Source: AP-15 sp036404275 (GTDB lineage: Bacteria; Pseudomonadota; Alphaproteobacteria; ATCC43930; CGMCC-115725). From it: DNA of 7,878 nt. Location of the stretch: contig DASXAM010000089.1 of the NCBI GenBank assembly GCA_036404275.1, positions 1 through 7,878 of the forward strand, given 5' to 3'. Positions 6,508 through 7,878 of the stretch are shown here, piece by piece; positions within the stretch are counted from its first letter, which is position 1; the number at the start of each line of letters is the position of its first letter. A model generated the notes under the pieces. That model searched no databases and was not told the origin of the DNA. It worked only from the letters and a program-made list of their open reading frames with translations. Position numbers and translations under genes: made by a program.

Positions 6508-7188
6508 CTAAGCCACTTCGGATGCGGGAGCGCCGGGGTTCGGCATGGCGGCGGAGTCGAGATCGACGGTGAGCGGCTTCGCCAGTCCTGCGACCCGGAT
6601 TTGGCAATTTTGATGGAGCTGCACCAACGCAGCGGCTGGAAAACCCGACCCGATCCCCGGATTAACCTCCGGATAGGGAGGGCCCGCTACTGGATGCGGT
6701 GCCGTCGTTGTGACCTTGACCGCCCATATGCGGGCCGTCGCCTGCTGCGCATTGATCGGGGCGGCCAACAGATGAGAGCAGTATACACCGGGAAAGAATC
6801 CGGCACCCTGCACCGCGTCGCACCAACTATTTACGTAGTCCGCTTGAATTGGTTGCAGCGGGGGACCGTTTTCCAGGTCGAGGTAGACACAGGAACCGGG
6901 GGCAAAACCTTCGCTCTCCATTTGGCGAGCGGCATCGTTGCCGTCGATCGTGCCTTTTTCGCGGGAAGGATGATGGCTGCCCGGTCCTTCTACCTGCTCG
7001 CCGACATAAATCGGCGCAATGCCGAAGCCCAAGCTTTGCACAAAGCTGCGTTTTCCGAGCCAAGACGGGTCGCTGTGGCTGGGCGCCGGGAAATAATAGC
7101 CGCAGAACACCAAATTTGTCGTGTTTTTCAAGGTCGTCATGATCATGTCGCCGGGGTAGCCCGAGCGATCGAAGCCGGCAAAAGCCAT
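6508..7188 (-). CDS. DUF1906 / Rv2525c-like glycoside-hydrolase-like domain protein
   Basis: A 226-residue, single-domain protein with a TIM-barrel-type fold related to GH25 lysozyme-like enzymes; activity in the family is largely undefined. The family pattern is clear: GFDRSGYPGDMI at 5-16 with Asp7 at the end of the first strand, CGYYFPAP at 29-36, SWLGK, GFGIAPIYVGEQ at 54-65, GTIDGNDAARQ at 79-89, the acidic VYLDLEN at 101-107 (Asp104, Glu106), GFFPGVYCS at 130-138, then VQLHQN and VDLDSA near the end. The ATG at 7188 is preceded by GGGAGGAT at good spacing and gives the domain its natural start. The frame continues upstream to 7446 without motifs. There is no signal peptide or membrane segment, whereas the mycobacterial Rv2525c protein is Tat-exported, so this copy appears cytosolic or is released by lysis or another route. 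It is divergent from the E1-alpha gene and shares its regulatory region. Confidence 0.88.
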   Translation of the reverse strand: MAFAGFDRSGYPGDMIMTTLKNTTNLVFCGYYFPAPSHSDPSWLGKRSFVQSLGFGIAPIYVGEQVEGPGSHHPSREKGTIDGNDAARQMESEGFAPGSCVYLDLENGPPLQPIQADYVNSWCDAVQGAGFFPGVYCSHLLAAPINAQQATARIWAVKVTTTAPHPVAGPPYPEVNPGIGSGFPAAALVQLHQNCQIRVAGLAKPLTVDLDSAAMPNPGAPASEVA

Positions 7189-7355
7189 CTTATCCTCCCA
7201 GTGCTGGACATTTCCGAGTGTCATCGGCACCCGCCGATCCTCCGTCGCCAGTGGGGCATCCGAAACCGCGGCGCCGACATCCCGTCCCTCACACGGGCGC
7301 ATCGGCGTTATGACGCTCCTTTGGTTTCGTCGCCGACAGGGACGGCGGGGGATAT

Positions 7356-7363
7356 CGTATAAT
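7356..7363. promoter_or_regulatory. -10 elements of the divergent promoters
   Basis: The plus strand has an exact TATAAT at 7358-7363 and the minus strand an overlapping TATACG (7356-7361). Neither has a good -35: the plus strand offers only CCGACA at 7333-7338 with a long 19-base spacing. On the minus strand the -35 area is taken by the CRP-type site, as in activator-dependent promoters. The minus-strand use (for the DUF1906 gene, leader about 160 bases) is therefore slightly favoured, but either or both may work. Confidence 0.4.
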
Positions 7364-7385
7364 TGCTCAAAATTTTGCACCCGAA

Positions 7386-7401
7386 TGTGAACGGCTTCAC
7401 A
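7386..7401. promoter_or_regulatory. CRP/FNR-family binding site, exact TGTGA-N6-TCACA
   Basis: TGTGA at 7386-7390 and TCACA at 7397-7401 are separated by exactly six bases (ACGGCT), matching all ten core positions of the E. coli CRP consensus. The symmetry reaches six bases per arm (TGTGAA / TTCACA). A perfect match in a few hundred bases is unlikely by chance, and the position between divergent genes is right for a regulator. It is centred about 44 bases upstream of the start expected from the minus-strand -10 at 7356-7361, close to a class II activator position. Which CRP-family protein binds is unknown. Confidence 0.65.
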
Positions 7402-7451
7402 CATGCCTTGCTGCGGCACCGGACGCCATGCCGGATGGGCGAGCAAAGCGG

Positions 7452-7471
7452 CGCGACGAGGATGCGTCGCG
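7452..7471. repeat. Perfect 7-bp hairpin/inverted repeat in the E1-alpha leader
   Basis: CGCGACG (7452-7458) and CGTCGCG (7465-7471) are perfect inverted copies around the 6-base loop AGGATG, 64 bases before the E1-alpha start. It could be an operator for a dimeric regulator or an mRNA hairpin. In such GC-rich DNA a chance match is possible. Confidence 0.4.
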
Positions 7472-7535
7472 GTTGTCGCCCGGGCGGCGTCGGCGCATCA
7501 TGATCGTACCCGACCGATCCCGAGGGACTCTGCCG

Positions 7536-7878
7536 ATGAGCCTTTCGACCCAAAGCCCCGCAACGAACCTGCCGCCCGAGCAGCAGCGCGAGATGCTGCG
7601 CAAGATGCTGACGATCCGGCGGTTCGAGGAGCGCGCTTCGGACGACTACCGCGCCGGCAAGATCTACGGCGTCGTGCACTGCTATATCGGCGAGGAGGCG
7701 GTGGCGGTCGGCGTCTGCTCGGCGCTCGGTGAAGGCGACCGGATCATCTCGACGCATCGCGGCCACGGCCATTGCATCGCCAAGGGTGCCGATTTGAACC
7801 GGATGATGGCCGAGCTTTACGGGCGCCAGACCGGCTATTGCAAAGGCAAGGGCGGCTCGATGCACATCGCCGATTTCG
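7536..7878 (+). CDS. Thiamine-diphosphate-dependent 2-oxo acid/acetoin dehydrogenase E1 component, alpha subunit (N-terminal part)
   Basis: The first 114 residues of an E1-alpha subunit; the gene runs off the right edge. With an E1-beta partner and ThDP it would decarboxylate pyruvate or a branched-chain 2-oxo acid, or cleave acetoin, and pass the acyl group to the lipoyl E2. Visible family motifs are MLTIRRFEERA at 24-34, the IGEEAVAVGVCSAL stretch at 51-64, GDRIISTHRGHGHCIAKG at 67-84 with the conserved histidines, MMAELYGRQTG at 90-100 and GKGGSMHIADF at 104-114. THRGHGHCIAKG with SMHIAD is closer, from memory, to acetoin dehydrogenase AcoA than to PdhA, but the specificity is not settled. 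The ThDP-binding GDG motif lies beyond the window. The ATG at 7536 has GAGGGA about ten bases upstream. E1-beta, E2 and E3 genes are expected downstream. A CRP-type site lies about 135 bases upstream, in the region shared with the DUF1906 gene. Confidence 0.93.
   Translation, partial: MSLSTQSPATNLPPEQQREMLRKMLTIRRFEERASDDYRAGKIYGVVHCYIGEEAVAVGVCSALGEGDRIISTHRGHGHCIAKGADLNRMMAELYGRQTGYCKGKGGSMHIADF

Larger units (their letters stand above)
7189..7535. other. Divergent intergenic regulatory region
   Basis: These 347 bases separate the DUF1906 gene (minus strand) from the E1-alpha gene (plus strand). They contain an AT-rich island at 7352-7377 with TATAAT on the plus strand and a 10-bp palindrome CAAAATTTTG (7368-7377), an exact CRP-type site at 7386-7401, and a perfect hairpin at 7452-7471. 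No small gene with a ribosome binding site was seen. I found no -24/-12 (sigma-54) element. Confidence 0.6.

Noticed and set aside
6343..7362. 339-residue plus-strand frame across the DUF1906 gene
   Set aside because: It is antisense to the conserved DUF1906 motifs and has no domain signature or ribosome binding site.
7189..7446. Upstream extension of the DUF1906 protein
   Set aside because: The ATG at 7188 has a clear GGGAGGAT, the domain begins within five residues, and the extension covers the CRP-type site and promoter area with no recognisable motif.
7189..7535. Sigma-54 (-24/-12) promoter as often found before acetoin operons
   Set aside because: GGCAC occurs at about 7415, but no TTGCA-like -12 follows at the required spacing on either strand.
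7308..7865. 185-residue minus-strand frame opposite the E1-alpha gene
   Set aside because: It is antisense to the conserved E1-alpha motifs and has no family features of its own.

Overview
The window is GC-rich DNA with strong G/C preference at third codon positions. It looks like the chromosome of an alphaproteobacterium. The order Hyphomicrobiales (Rhizobiales) is my best guess, from the efflux operon style, a PDH/acetoin-type E1-alpha gene and an intergenic palindrome of a type I associate with that group. No tRNA, rRNA, CRISPR array, transposase or prophage gene is visible.

Layout. From position 4647 down to the left edge, on the minus strand, lies a tight three-gene cluster: a TetR-family repressor (3958-4647), a periplasmic membrane-fusion protein (2714-3940) and an RND inner-membrane drug/proton antiporter of the MexW/MexI type (1-2687, C-terminus outside the window). 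Gaps are only 17 and 26 bases. A perfect 6-bp-arm palindrome, AGTAAG-CA-CTTACT, lies inside the predicted promoter just before the repressor gene. This suggests an autoregulated efflux operon. The repressor mRNA may be nearly leaderless.

Upstream, also on the minus strand, is a secreted alpha/beta hydrolase of the predicted dienelactone hydrolase type (4816-5913), with a clear signal peptide and catalytic triad. A 92-bp imperfect palindrome separates it from the efflux cluster. Next is a stretch of about 600 bases without a convincing intact gene (5914-6507). It holds a possible hydrolase promoter, a possible gene remnant on the minus strand, a terminator-like hairpin on the plus strand and a 10-bp inverted repeat.

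The right part contains two divergent genes: a cytosolic-looking DUF1906 (Rv2525c-like, glycoside-hydrolase-like) protein on the minus strand (6508-7188), and the start of a thiamine-diphosphate-dependent E1-alpha dehydrogenase subunit on the plus strand (7536 to the right edge), whose sequence recalls acetoin dehydrogenase AcoA. Their 347-base intergenic region carries an exact TGTGA-N6-TCACA site, the textbook CRP-family consensus, next to a TATAAT-rich segment. It also carries a perfect 7-bp hairpin in the E1-alpha leader.

The genes fall into three probably independent units: drug export, an envelope hydrolase, and a CRP-type-regulated divergent pair. The most interesting signals are the two regulatory sites, the signal-less DUF1906 protein and the palindromic element. 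No clearly novel multi-gene system is visible.
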